Part shown: piece after piece, positions 8,350 through 17,159 of the stretch
How the letters are laid out: every line of letters starts with the position of its first letter
Numbering within the stretch: position 1 is the first letter of the stretch
DNA from: Pyruvatibacter sp050042885
GTDB lineage: Bacteria; Pseudomonadota; Alphaproteobacteria; CGMCC-115125
Assembly (NCBI GenBank): GCA_050042885.1
Contig: JBHJJF010000009.1
Location: 1-64,000, forward strand
Direction of reading: 5' to 3'
Length of the DNA: 64,000 nucleotides
Notes under the pieces: model-generated
What the model was told of the DNA's origin: nothing
Seen by the model: the letters and a program-made list of their open reading frames with translations, nothing else
Database searches by the model: none
Position numbers and translations under genes: made by a program

Positions 8350-8907
8350 ATGACACGCCCTTCACTTTTGTCCCGTGCAACACGCGCCATCGCGCTTCCG
8401 GCAGTGCTGGGCGCAGCCCTGATGATGGTTCCCGCCGCGTCAGCGCTGGCCGCAGAGCCTGTGCCCCTGGGCACCTTCACCGATTGGCGCGCTTACAAGC
8501 TAACCAGTGGCGCCAACACCATCTGCTACGCCCTGAGCCAGCCCAAGGACACAGCGCCGAAAAACGTCCGCCGTGGCGAGATCTACGTCATGGTTGCCAA
8601 CTGGCCGGGCCGCAATGTGACAGGTGAGGTCAGTGTCGTTGCGGGCTACCCCTATAAAAAGGGCAGTTCGGTGACAGCCGACGTGGACGGTGCCAAGCAT
8701 ACCCTCTTCACCGAAAACGACGCCCAGAACGAGGGCGGCGCCTGGGTGCAGGACCGCGCCAGTGAGCGCAAGCTGATTTCTGCTATGAAGCGCGGCAATT
8801 CCCTTCGCGTTCAGGGAACATCAGGCCGCGGCACGCTGACAACGGACCGGTATTCTTTGTCCGGTGTCACAGCCGCCATCAAAGCCATAGACGACGGCTG
8901 CAAGTAG
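8350..8907 (+). CDS. Invasion-associated locus B (IalB) family protein
   Basis: About 185 residues with a cleavable signal peptide ending SALAAEP, then the IalB domain: W-R-A-Y near its N-terminus, CYALSQP, GEIYVMVANWP, and a C-terminal Cys near the end (DDGCK) that could form a disulphide with the first Cys. IalB proteins are periplasmic or outer-membrane-associated and common in free-living alphaproteobacteria, so the name does not imply virulence. ATG codons at 8326, 8338 and 8350 are in frame; 8350 is preferred by AGG spacing. rlmN follows after 8 bases, a common alphaproteobacterial pairing. Confidence 0.88.
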   Translation: MTRPSLLSRATRAIALPAVLGAALMMVPAASALAAEPVPLGTFTDWRAYKLTSGANTICYALSQPKDTAPKNVRRGEIYVMVANWPGRNVTGEVSVVAGYPYKKGSSVTADVDGAKHTLFTENDAQNEGGAWVQDRASERKLISAMKRGNSLRVQGTSGRGTLTTDRYSLSGVTAAIKAIDDGCK

Positions 8908-8915
8908 AACGCCCA

Positions 8916-10139
8916 ATGCCCACCCAGCCGCTCGACATTGCCCGCGCCAACCCCAATGCCCCCACCATCTCCGGTGGCATGGCGGAGGCGCTTGCCCGTC
9001 AGTCCCTCATCGGCCTGTCACGCAAGCAACTGGCTATGGCGCTTGCGGATATGGGCTTGCCGGAACGTGAGTGCCGGATGCGGTCCAGCCAGATCTATAA
9101 CTGGCTTTATGTCCGTGGGGTCACATCCTTCGATGAGATGACCAACATCTCCACGGCCACGCGCGCCAGACTTGCCGAGGCTTTCGACATCAGCCGTCTT
9201 GATATCGTCAGTGAACAGATTTCCACCGACGGCACCCGAAAATGGCTGATCCGTTTGCCAGATGGGAACGAAGTCGAGACCGTCTTCATTCCCGAACCCG
9301 GCCGCGGCACCCTGTGTGTCTCCTCCCAGGTCGGCTGCACGCTCACCTGCACCTTCTGCCACACGGGCACCCAGCGCCTCGTGCGCAATCTCACCGCCGG
9401 TGAAATCGTCGCGCAGGTGCTGATCGCCCGCGACAGTCTGGGCGAGTGGCCTGAGATCAACACCTCGTCGGTCAACCAGCCCCGCACACTGACAAACGTC
9501 GTCATGATGGGCATGGGCGAACCGCTCTACAATTTCGACAATGTGCGTGATGCGCTGGAGCTTGTATCAGACGGCGACGGCCTGTCCGTCTCCAAACGCC
9601 GCATCACCCTGTCGACGTCTGGCGTCGTGCCGGAGATTGAACGCTGCGGCGCCGAGATGGGCGTCACGCTCGCCATATCGCTCCACGCGGTCCGCGACGA
9701 TGTCCGCGACATCCTTGTGCCGATCAACAAGAAGTACCCCATTGCGGACCTTCTGCGCGCCTGCCGCCACTATCCAGGCCTGTCCAACGCCCGCCGCATC
9801 ACCTTTGAATATGTGATGCTGAAGGGTGTGAACGACAGCGACGCAGACGCCCGCGCCCTCGTCAAACTCCTCAAAGGCATCCCCGCCAAGATCAACCTGA
9901 TCCCCTTCAACCCCTGGCCGGGCTCAGACTATGAGTGCTCGGACTGGGACCGGATCGAAGCTTTCGCGGAGATCATCAACACGGCGGGCTACGCCAGCCC
10001 CGTCCGCACCCCGCGCGGCCGCGATATCCTCGCCGCCTGCGGCCAGCTCAAGTCCGAAAGCGAAAGAGAGCGCGCGTCAGTTCGCCACGCGCGCGAACGG
10101 GCTGCAGCCGCTGAGGCTGCTGACGCGACGACGACATAA
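8916..10139 (+). CDS. rlmN: 23S rRNA/tRNA (adenine-C2)-methyltransferase RlmN
   Basis: A 407-residue radical-SAM enzyme that methylates C2 of A2503 in 23S rRNA and A37 in some tRNAs. The iron-sulphur ligands are the C-x3-C-x2-C at C141, C145 and C148, and the methyl-carrying cysteine is C375 near the C-terminus (LAACGQL). MGMGEPLYNFDNV and the GVNDSDADA segment are family hallmarks. It ends in an Ala/Arg-rich tail. It is probably cotranscribed with the IalB-like gene. Confidence 0.97.
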   Translation: MPTQPLDIARANPNAPTISGGMAEALARQSLIGLSRKQLAMALADMGLPERECRMRSSQIYNWLYVRGVTSFDEMTNISTATRARLAEAFDISRLDIVSEQISTDGTRKWLIRLPDGNEVETVFIPEPGRGTLCVSSQVGCTLTCTFCHTGTQRLVRNLTAGEIVAQVLIARDSLGEWPEINTSSVNQPRTLTNVVMMGMGEPLYNFDNVRDALELVSDGDGLSVSKRRITLSTSGVVPEIERCGAEMGVTLAISLHAVRDDVRDILVPINKKYPIADLLRACRHYPGLSNARRITFEYVMLKGVNDSDADARALVKLLKGIPAKINLIPFNPWPGSDYECSDWDRIEAFAEIINTAGYASPVRTPRGRDILAACGQLKSESERERASVRHARERAAAAEAADATTT

Positions 10140-10226
10140 GCACTTGGCGTCCTGACCCCCCGCTCCTAAAGTCCTCACAATAGCTATGGCCATCATTCAG
10201 GCCGCGTGACCGGGGGGACGCATCGC

Positions 10227-11939
10227 ATGGCGGAGCCAATCAAGCACATCACCATTGTGGGTGGAGGCACGGCAGGCTGGTTTACGGCCAACATGCTGTC
10301 GGTTTTCTTCGGGATGCAGAAGAACCATCCGGGGAACCGGATGCGCATCACCCTGATTGAAAGCCCGAACATCCCCACCGTCGGCGTCGGGGAGGCAACC
10401 GTCCCCTCCATGTCGCGGTCGCTTCAGCAGACAGGCATCTCCGAAACAGATTTCTTCAAGACCTGCAATGCGTCGTTCAAGCTCGGCGTCGACTTCGCTA
10501 ACTGGAATGTGGACGCCAAGGGCAAGCCCTTCAGCTACATCAATCCGTTCAACACCGGGCATCGCGTAAGCGGCATTGACCCAGGTTACTACTACGGACG
10601 CTTCGGCGGCAGCGGCGCGAGCTTCGTGCAGACTATCTCCCCGGCCCAGGACCTCGGCATGATGCGCAAGGGTCCCCGCCCGCTCGGGTCCAAGCCCTAC
10701 AGCGAGCCGGTGAACTACGCGTATCATCTCGATGCAGGCCTCTTCGCCAAGATGCTGCAGGGCATCAGTGTTGGCCGTGGCGTTGAACACATCCTTGATG
10801 ACATGGTGGATGTGGAGCGCGGTGAAGACGGCAGCATCGCCGCCATCAATCTGAAGGAGACCGGCCGCCACGAGGTGGAACTGGTCATCGACTGCACCGG
10901 CTTCAAAGGCCTCATCATCAACGGCGCCCTGGATGAACACTTCATCTCCTACGACAAGTACCTGGCCAATGACCGCGCCATGGCGGTGCAGATTCCCCAC
11001 CCCGAGCAAACGGAAAACGGCCCGAAATTCATTGAGCCAGTTACCCGCTCAACAGCGCTGGGCGCAGGCTGGAGCTGGCGCGTGCCGCTCTTCAACCGCA
11101 TCGGCACGGGCTATGTCTATTCCTCCGCCCACCGCAGCGACGATGAAGCCCGTGACGAGTTCCTCGACCTCTTGGGCGACGCGGGCAAAGGCGCCGAGCC
11201 CCGCGTCATTCCCATGCGCGTTGGCCGCACCCGCAACAGCTGGGTGAAAAACTGCATTGCCATCGGTCTGTCCGGCGGCTTCATCGAGCCACTTGAATCT
11301 ACCGCCATCTACATGATCGAGATGGCCGTCCGCTGGCTCATTGCCTACTTCCCGGATCAGTCGTATCCGGACAGTCTGCGCAAGCGCTACAACGACGTCG
11401 CCTCCGGCCTTTACGACGAGGTGCGCGATTTCATCTGCCTGCACTACGCCTTGGGCAACCGCACCGACAGCCAGTACTGGATCGACGCGCGTGAGGAACT
11501 GGAAGTGCCGGATTCACTGGCGGAAAATCTTGAGGTCTGGAAACACGCCATGCCGGTGATGACAGACTTGAAGTCGCAACATCTCTTTTCGCCGGAAGTC
11601 TACACCGCCGTTTTGCAGGGCAAGCGCATCTACCAGATGCGTGACGACTGGAACGCGGGTCTGAGTCTCAATCTCAACCGGGAGATGTGGCGCAAGCATG
11701 TGAGCGGCCAGCGCCATAAGATCAGCCAGTTCGTCAACGCCATGCCGGACCATGTCGCCTTGCTGCGCGAACTGCGCGGCGAAACGCAGAAACCGACCGA
11801 CAACGCCCTGGCGGGAACGCTGGCCGGCAGCACACAGCAAGCCGGGACTGTTCCCTTACCAGGTCTGGGGATACGCAAAACGCCAACCATCAAGACACCC
11901 GTAGCTCCCCTAGACGCCGCGGACGGGAACCTGCTTTAG
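10227..11939 (+). CDS. Flavin-dependent tryptophan halogenase family protein
   Basis: A 570-residue member of the FAD-dependent halogenases. GGGTAGW at 12-18 binds FAD, the W-x-W-x-x-P signature is W282-W284-P287, the equivalent of the essential PrnA lysine is K85 (ASFKLGV), and the catalytic Glu-Ser pair is E357-S358 (EPLEST). All halogenation motifs are therefore present. A start at 10227 is chosen over GTG 10206 because GGGGGA sits 9 bases upstream. A flavin reductase partner must supply FADH2, but none is next to it. Biosynthetic or TonB-dependent receptor genes often found beside such halogenases are also absent, so the substrate is unknown. Confidence 0.92.
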   Translation: MAEPIKHITIVGGGTAGWFTANMLSVFFGMQKNHPGNRMRITLIESPNIPTVGVGEATVPSMSRSLQQTGISETDFFKTCNASFKLGVDFANWNVDAKGKPFSYINPFNTGHRVSGIDPGYYYGRFGGSGASFVQTISPAQDLGMMRKGPRPLGSKPYSEPVNYAYHLDAGLFAKMLQGISVGRGVEHILDDMVDVERGEDGSIAAINLKETGRHEVELVIDCTGFKGLIINGALDEHFISYDKYLANDRAMAVQIPHPEQTENGPKFIEPVTRSTALGAGWSWRVPLFNRIGTGYVYSSAHRSDDEARDEFLDLLGDAGKGAEPRVIPMRVGRTRNSWVKNCIAIGLSGGFIEPLESTAIYMIEMAVRWLIAYFPDQSYPDSLRKRYNDVASGLYDEVRDFICLHYALGNRTDSQYWIDAREELEVPDSLAENLEVWKHAMPVMTDLKSQHLFSPEVYTAVLQGKRIYQMRDDWNAGLSLNLNREMWRKHVSGQRHKISQFVNAMPDHVALLRELRGETQKPTDNALAGTLAGSTQQAGTVPLPGLGIRKTPTIKTPVAPLDAADGNLL

Positions 11940-12049
11940 AACAAAAGACTCAGCTTGCGCTCCGGCGGACGATCCGTATGATCCCGCGCTTCTTGTTGCG
12001 GCGCAGCATTCATGCTGACTGACACCGCAACCTCGCGGGGACACGACAC

Positions 12050-13405
12050 ATGCCGGGCCTGAGACCCATGACAGCGCATCCGCTGCGCCAGCAGCTGAAC
12101 AACGAGGTGCATTCGCGCCCGTCGGCAGACGTCCATGCGCCCATGATGATCACACAGATCGCCATAATTACCGGCGAAACCGGTGCCGACGCTGAACGGG
12201 CTCTCCTGCGAGATCTGGCAACCGAGATGGGCGTCGACGTGCCCAAAAACTTCGGAAACCATCTAGCGATTGATCTTGGTACGGATGAAAAATCCATCCA
12301 CCTGGTCTGGGAGCGGCACACGGAGTTCTCAACCTACGCCTTCTCGCGCCGCTGCCCTTACGCGTCAGAGACGGCAGAGGGGACTGAGATTCCTGATCTC
12401 GGCACACCGTTTTCAGCTCCCCCGTTGAGCGGCATCCCTGAAAGCTGGCGCGCGCGCCTGCCCGGTGAGGTGCTTGTCGGCATCAACCTGTTGGCATTAC
12501 CCGGTCATGCCTCGGACATTGAGGCGCGGCTTTCAGAAGTCTTCGGCGAGGGCAAATGCGTCGGCGCCGGCATGTCCGGGGGACGGGCCGCTGCCTGGAC
12601 TGATTTCCATCTGCATGAAGATGGCATGAGCCGCATCCTCGTCGCCAACCAGACCTTGCGCCCCGGACGCCTTGGCCGGTTGATCCAGCGCCTGCTGGAT
12701 GTGGAGACCTACCGCATGATGGCCTTGCTGGCCTTTCCGCTGGCCCGCGATGTGACGCCGGACCTGGGGTCAATTGAAACGGAACTCTCAGCGCTCGCCA
12801 CTGAGACCGCCCGCATCCGAAACCTTGAGGACGAGCAACGCCTGCTGGCCCAGCTCTCAACCCTGGCCGCGCGCGCCGAAGACCTTGCGGCACGCAGCCA
12901 CTACCGCTTTTCCGCCGCCCGCGCCTATCATCAGCTGGTGGAACGCCGCATCAGCGAGCTGGACGAAGTCAAACGCGAAGGCCTGCAGCAGATCGGCACT
13001 TTCATGGAACGTCGCCTTGGCCCGGCCATGCGCACCTGCACCGCGGTGGCAGATCGGCTCGAAGCTGTATCCAGCCGTATCTCGCGGGCCTCAAGCCTGC
13101 TCAACACCCGTGTGGAGGTCGCGCTGCAGGAACAAAACCAGTCGCTGCTGCGCTCCATGGAGGGCCGCGCCCGGCTGCAGGTGCGGCTGCAGGAGACGGT
13201 CGAAGGATTGTCCGCCGTCGCCATCACCTACTATCTCGTGGGCCTCATTGCCTACGTCCTGAAGGCCCTGGAAAAAGCAGGCCAGCCGATCAACCCGACC
13301 ATGGCAACAGGTGCGCTTGCGCCTTTCGTGCTGATGGGCGCGTACATCGCGGTCCGACAAATTCGCAAGCGGGTCACCCGCAGCGATATCAGCGGTGATC
13401 TCTGA
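12050..13405 (+). CDS. DUF3422 family membrane protein
   Basis: A 451-residue protein opening with HPLRQQLNNEVHSRP, the conserved start of DUF3422. It has a cytoplasmic N-terminal domain, a helical middle part with probable coiled coil (about 230-370), and two C-terminal membrane helices (about 390-412 and 425-442). GGGGA 8 bases before ATG 12050 supports this start. The family is frequent in alpha- and betaproteobacteria; its function is not known. Confidence 0.88.
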   Translation: MPGLRPMTAHPLRQQLNNEVHSRPSADVHAPMMITQIAIITGETGADAERALLRDLATEMGVDVPKNFGNHLAIDLGTDEKSIHLVWERHTEFSTYAFSRRCPYASETAEGTEIPDLGTPFSAPPLSGIPESWRARLPGEVLVGINLLALPGHASDIEARLSEVFGEGKCVGAGMSGGRAAAWTDFHLHEDGMSRILVANQTLRPGRLGRLIQRLLDVETYRMMALLAFPLARDVTPDLGSIETELSALATETARIRNLEDEQRLLAQLSTLAARAEDLAARSHYRFSAARAYHQLVERRISELDEVKREGLQQIGTFMERRLGPAMRTCTAVADRLEAVSSRISRASSLLNTRVEVALQEQNQSLLRSMEGRARLQVRLQETVEGLSAVAITYYLVGLIAYVLKALEKAGQPINPTMATGALAPFVLMGAYIAVRQIRKRVTRSDISGDL

Positions 13406-13434
13406 AGACCACCGGCGACAGGCGTCACCCGGCG

Positions 13435-13869
13435 CTACTGGGGCACAGCCTCGCTTGAATATTGTGCCGCGAACTCTGCGGATGGTGGAATGAGCTTGAT
13501 CACATCCACCAGATTGCCGTCCGGGTCCTGCATGATGAAGTGCCGCTGGCCAAAGTCCTCGTCCCGCAGCTCAAGCAGGATGGGTGCCCCCCGCGCGGTC
13601 ATCGCATCATAGAGCGCATCCACATCATCCGTTTCAAAGTTCATCAACCGTGGCGCCGCAACACTGCGATGGCCCTTAGGCATGGTTTCGTGGCCTTCCA
13701 CAATGATCGCCAGGTTGCCCGATCCCGCACCGGTACCGTCGCCGGCTGTCAGATGCACATACCAGTCGGCTTCAAAGGCCGTATGAAGCTTGAAGGCATC
13801 CCGATAAAACGCGGCCAGTTGAGACACAACCCTGGTAGCAATAACGGGGTACACGCTTGAAATGGTCAT
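13435..13869 (-). CDS. VOC family (glyoxalase/bleomycin resistance fold) protein
   Basis: A 144-residue single VOC domain: VYPVIATRVVSQLAAFYRDAF at the N-terminus and FGQRHFIMQDPDGNLVDVI at the C-terminus, the beta-alpha-beta-beta-beta pattern of glyoxalase, dioxygenase and antibiotic-binding proteins. It diverges from the TetR gene at 14003, and the gap carries twin operators, so it is probably the regulator's target. It may bind or transform the inducer. Substrate unknown. Confidence 0.88.
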   Translation of the reverse strand: MTISSVYPVIATRVVSQLAAFYRDAFKLHTAFEADWYVHLTAGDGTGAGSGNLAIIVEGHETMPKGHRSVAAPRLMNFETDDVDALYDAMTARGAPILLELRDEDFGQRHFIMQDPDGNLVDVIKLIPPSAEFAAQYSSEAVPQ

Positions 13870-13905
13870 CTCGACTCTCCCTAACTAGGTTCGATGCACA
13901 CAACC

Positions 13906-13958
13906 ACAAACAGACAGACTGTTTGTTTTATCGATATACAAACAGGCAGACTGTTTGT
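13906..13958. promoter_or_regulatory. Twin TetR operators between VOC and TetR genes
   Basis: Two copies of the inverted repeat ACAAACAG-N5-CTGTTTGT occupy 13906-13926 and 13938-13958, with spacers ACAGA and GCAGA. Start-to-start distance is 32 bp, about three helical turns, so two dimers would bind the same DNA face. The position between divergent genes, 45 bases before the TetR start, indicates autoregulation plus control of the VOC gene. Confidence 0.85.
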
Positions 13959-14002
13959 AAAGTGCTTTGGTCAAGATTTGTGAAAGCGAGGACGGTCGCC
14001 CA

Positions 14003-14590
14003 ATGGCCAGCAACGAACAGCGCACCGCGAAAACCCGAGCGGCTCTCATCAAGGCTGCACGCGCCGAGTTCGCCGCCAACGGTTTTGCGGACGCGGCCAC
14101 CAACGCCATTGTAGCGCGCGCCGGGGCCACCCGCGGTGCCATGTATCACCACTTCAAGGACAAGCTCGCCCTGTTCGATGCCGTGGTGGAAGCCGAGGAC
14201 GCACGCCTCGCCGCCCTGATAGATTCAGAAACCGTGGACATGCCCGATGCCTACAAAAGCCTGATGCACGGCATCGGCATCTATCTGGACAACGCAACAA
14301 GCCCCGCCACCCGCCGCATCCTGATGCTAGATGGCCCCTCCGCATTGGGCTGGAAACGCTGGCGGGAAATCCAGTCCCGCAACTCCCTGCGCACCCTGCG
14401 CGAAGGTCTCGAGGCTGCCCAGACTCAGGGCACGCTGGACGCAAAGCTCTCGGTCCCCGTCGCAGCCTCCCTCTTCGCCGCCGCCCTCGACGAGGCGGTG
14501 CATGTCATCTCGGAAGCACGAAGCCGCAAAACCGCACGTAGCGACGCCATCAAAGCCGCTAAGTCCATGCTCGACGGCATGCGCGCCTAA
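14003..14590 (+). CDS. TetR/AcrR family transcriptional regulator
   Basis: A 195-residue repressor: N-terminal helix-turn-helix (FADAATNAIVARAGATRGAMYHHFKDK) and an all-helical ligand domain. The ATG at 14003 is preferred to 13967 because GAGG lies about 11 bases upstream and the shorter protein fits the family. It faces the VOC gene across twin palindromes and is probably the protein that binds them. Its stop overlaps the end of the convergent TetR gene by four bases. Confidence 0.92.
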   Translation: MASNEQRTAKTRAALIKAARAEFAANGFADAATNAIVARAGATRGAMYHHFKDKLALFDAVVEAEDARLAALIDSETVDMPDAYKSLMHGIGIYLDNATSPATRRILMLDGPSALGWKRWREIQSRNSLRTLREGLEAAQTQGTLDAKLSVPVAASLFAAALDEAVHVISEARSRKTARSDAIKAAKSMLDGMRA

Positions 14591-15192
14591 GCAGGCTCTA
14601 TTCCTGCAGCGCGCACAACGAAGCTGCAGATCTCTGACGCAAGCGCATCGGCGTCGCGCCGCGAGGACATCATCAGCGCCTCACTCAAGCCAGCCATGAC
14701 ACCGCCCAGTATCATTGCCACGAGCAGCGCTGGATCGTGCGACGACGCGATCTCTCCATCCCTTTGCGCCTGAGCAATATTGAGGGCCCCCAGCCGATTG
14801 ATCCGCCGCGCCCGGTCAAGGCTTTCCGGCCCCAGCGACGGGTCGCTTTGCACAGACCCAACGACAAGAGGGGCCACCGGGTCGTCGTAGAAAAAGCGCA
14901 CCAGGTCGTGAATACGTTTGGTTTCACGGTCTATCCAGCGGTCACCTTCGTAGGGCACCGCCACAATCGCATCATCCAGACGGGTGTAGAAATCTGCGAC
15001 GACCGCGTTCAGCAGCCCCGCCTTGTTGCCGAAATGGTAGTGCGCCAGCGCTTTAGATACCCCGGCCCGTTTGGAGACATCTCCGATTTCAAGATCGCCG
15101 GCTTTTTCGACCAGCACATGCCCTGCAGCAGCAACCAGAAGCCGTTTGGTTTCCTTTGCGGGTCGGCGGATACGTTTCTTGGGTGCGGTCAT
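14587..15192 (-). CDS. TetR family regulator downstream of PhyH gene
   Basis: A 201-residue TetR protein with a basic N-terminus (KKRIRRPAKETKR), the DNA-binding helix-turn-helix IGDVSKRAGVSKALAHYHFGNK and a C-terminal ligand domain. It starts 9 bases after the stop of the PhyH-like dioxygenase gene on the same strand, so the two form an operon whose promoter carries a 19-bp palindrome. Autoregulation through that site is likely. Confidence 0.92.
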   Translation of the reverse strand: MTAPKKRIRRPAKETKRLLVAAAGHVLVEKAGDLEIGDVSKRAGVSKALAHYHFGNKAGLLNAVVADFYTRLDDAIVAVPYEGDRWIDRETKRIHDLVRFFYDDPVAPLVVGSVQSDPSLGPESLDRARRINRLGALNIAQAQRDGEIASSHDPALLVAMILGGVMAGLSEALMMSSRRDADALASEICSFVVRAAGIEPA

Positions 15193-15201
15193 CCTCGCTT
15201 A

Positions 15202-16053
15202 CTAGTCCTCAAGGGTCCGCTTGGGGTGCATGCCGTCCACCATGCCAATGAATGGCGGATAGATGCTGTAGCCCATCATCCGTTTCATGTCTTCGGACAG
15301 GTCACGCACAGTCTCTTTGGAAAGAGACAGAAAGTAGTTCTCCTGCGTCCGCAGCCATGGTTCGCAATACTGGCAGGTGACGCCAAGGCGCGACGCGTCT
15401 GACATGTTGGCGCCACCCCCATGCCAAAGCGTACCGGGATAAAAGACAACTGACCCTTCCGGCATGATCGCCTTGACGGTGCGATCGCCGGGGCCGGGCT
15501 GGCGCCCCTGCGCCCAGTCCTGGCTGTTTGGCACCACAACCGTTGCGCCATTATCTTCTGTAAACGGATCAATTGCCCACACGACAGCAGCACTCAGCGC
15601 CGCACGTGGGCGTGGTATCGGATAGAACCCGTCATCAGTATGGAGCGCCTGGCTGGTTTCCTTGGGCAGGATGTTAATGACCTGACACTGCGAGAGCAGG
15701 TAGCCGGGCATCAGGTAACTGTCGAGCAGAGCCAGAACGCGCGGATGCTCAATTAGCTGATCCGCAATGCGCGTCTTCTCAGGCACCGCATAGAGCCGCT
15801 GGGTTAGGTGCCCTTCAAAATCATTGCGACCTTTGTGGTCAAGTTTCTCTATCAGCCCTGCCTTTATGGCGGCGATTTCCGCATCGCCCAGCAAGCTCTC
15901 GATGATGACAAATCCATCCCGCTTTAGCGCTTCCAGGTCATGCTCTAGATCCTTTGGATCGACCTTGTCGACCGCAGTGCTGTAGGTCGCCTTATGGGTT
16001 CCCGCATGGTCCCGTCGACCATAACTGCCTGCGCTAACAACTTGACCTGACAT
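15202..16053 (-). CDS. Phytanoyl-CoA dioxygenase (PhyH) family Fe(II)/2-oxoglutarate oxygenase
   Basis: A 283-residue member of the PhyH family. The metal triad is visible as H138-x-D140 (LHTDDGF) and H211 (LWHGGG), and R222 is placed to bind 2-oxoglutarate. These enzymes hydroxylate fatty acyl-CoA or diverse small molecules in the cytoplasm. GGAGA about 8 bases before ATG 16053 is a good ribosome site. The gene is followed by its probable TetR regulator. The substrate cannot be inferred from sequence alone. Confidence 0.9.
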   Translation of the reverse strand: MSGQVVSAGSYGRRDHAGTHKATYSTAVDKVDPKDLEHDLEALKRDGFVIIESLLGDAEIAAIKAGLIEKLDHKGRNDFEGHLTQRLYAVPEKTRIADQLIEHPRVLALLDSYLMPGYLLSQCQVINILPKETSQALHTDDGFYPIPRPRAALSAAVVWAIDPFTEDNGATVVVPNSQDWAQGRQPGPGDRTVKAIMPEGSVVFYPGTLWHGGGANMSDASRLGVTCQYCEPWLRTQENYFLSLSKETVRDLSEDMKRMMGYSIYPPFIGMVDGMHPKRTLED

Positions 16054-16066
16054 TGAACCATCTCCT

Positions 16067-16085
16067 TACTGATTTGAAATCAGTA
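16067..16085. promoter_or_regulatory. 19-bp perfect palindrome, probable TetR operator
   Basis: TACTGATTT-G-AAATCAGTA is a perfect 9+1+9 palindrome, 14 bases upstream of the PhyH start codon. It occupies the promoter or 5' leader of the PhyH-TetR operon, where a bound repressor would block transcription. Confidence 0.8.
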
Positions 16086-16105
16086 GCAGTCAAGGTGACT
16101 CGTGG

Positions 16106-17041
16106 TCAAGCAGGCTCACCGCAGATACGCGGCATCTGCGCACGCAACGCTTCCGACATATGATCCATGAAGGCACGCACCCGCGCCGTTTTGCGCAGGT
16201 CCGAATGTGTCAGCAGCCAGATCGAATAGGCCTGTTCGCTTTTGTCCACAAAGACGCGCGTCAGCGTCGGGTCACCTTCCGCAGACATGAAAGGCAGGCG
16301 CGCAATGCCGCCGCCTGCCCGCACCAGTGCCGCGATATGCAGCGGATCACTCGCTGTCAACGTTGCGCGGGATTGGGGCAACGCGTCCCGCAACCACGGC
16401 ACATGCACCGCATTGTCTCGACGACCATTGTATCCGAGAAAGGGCGGCGCACTGGCCAGATACGCCTCCTCGCCACCGGCAGCTTCCACTGCCCTGGTCC
16501 CGGCATAGAACCCGTACCCGATCGGCCCGAACCGCTGGCCGACCAGCGTCTCAGGCGGGTTGTCCGTGACACGTACAACCACATCTGCTTCCCGCCGGTC
16601 GAGATTGGCGGAGATCGACGTGCCGAGCACTTCAATTGCCACTTCCGGATAGGCTTTGGAGAAAGAGGCAATCGCATCCGGCAACAAATAGAGCCCAACC
16701 AGTGGATTGACCGACACCCGCAATGTGCCCGTCAGCGCCAGATCACGCCCGGCGATGCGCCGAAGGGCCACCGCGGCGGCATCATCCATCCGCGCGGCCG
16801 AAGCTGCCAGGTCCTCGCCAGCCGCCGTTAGTACCACCGCGCCGGACGCCGGCCGGTCAAACAGACGCACACCCAGCTGCTGCTCCAATCGCCCAATGCG
16901 CCGCGATAACGTGGCGTGCCCCAGCCCCAGGGCCAGCGCTGCTTTGCGGAGGCTCCCCGAACGCCCCACAGCCAGAACCAGCTTGAGATCATCCCAGGAC
17001 GGATCGTCGGGAACAGATGTTTCGGTTCGTTTCTGGACCAT
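16106..17041 (-). CDS. LysR family transcriptional regulator
   Basis: A 311-residue LTTR with the N-terminal winged helix-turn-helix (RSGSLRKAALALGLGHATLSRRIGRLEQQLGVRLFDR region) and a LysR substrate-binding domain from about residue 95. The ATG at 17041 (MVQKRTE) is chosen over 17083 on ribosome-site spacing. The MAPEG gene lies divergently 119 bases away and may be a target, as LysR proteins often regulate the divergent neighbour. Ligand unknown. Confidence 0.92.
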   Translation of the reverse strand: MVQKRTETSVPDDPSWDDLKLVLAVGRSGSLRKAALALGLGHATLSRRIGRLEQQLGVRLFDRPASGAVVLTAAGEDLAASAARMDDAAAVALRRIAGRDLALTGTLRVSVNPLVGLYLLPDAIASFSKAYPEVAIEVLGTSISANLDRREADVVVRVTDNPPETLVGQRFGPIGYGFYAGTRAVEAAGGEEAYLASAPPFLGYNGRRDNAVHVPWLRDALPQSRATLTASDPLHIAALVRAGGGIARLPFMSAEGDPTLTRVFVDKSEQAYSIWLLTHSDLRKTARVRAFMDHMSEALRAQMPRICGEPA

Positions 17042-17159
17042 CACGGTGCTCTTTTTCTGTCTTATGGACTGAAAACGAAACACCTACATCGGTGGTCCGG
17101 GGCGGTTCATCAAGTCATACTGCCCCAAACGGCTCATTTTTCAGGGAGGTCCCACCACA

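Noticed and set aside
10197..11009. 270-codon minus-strand open frame
   Set aside because: Antisense to the halogenase, which has all catalytic motifs.
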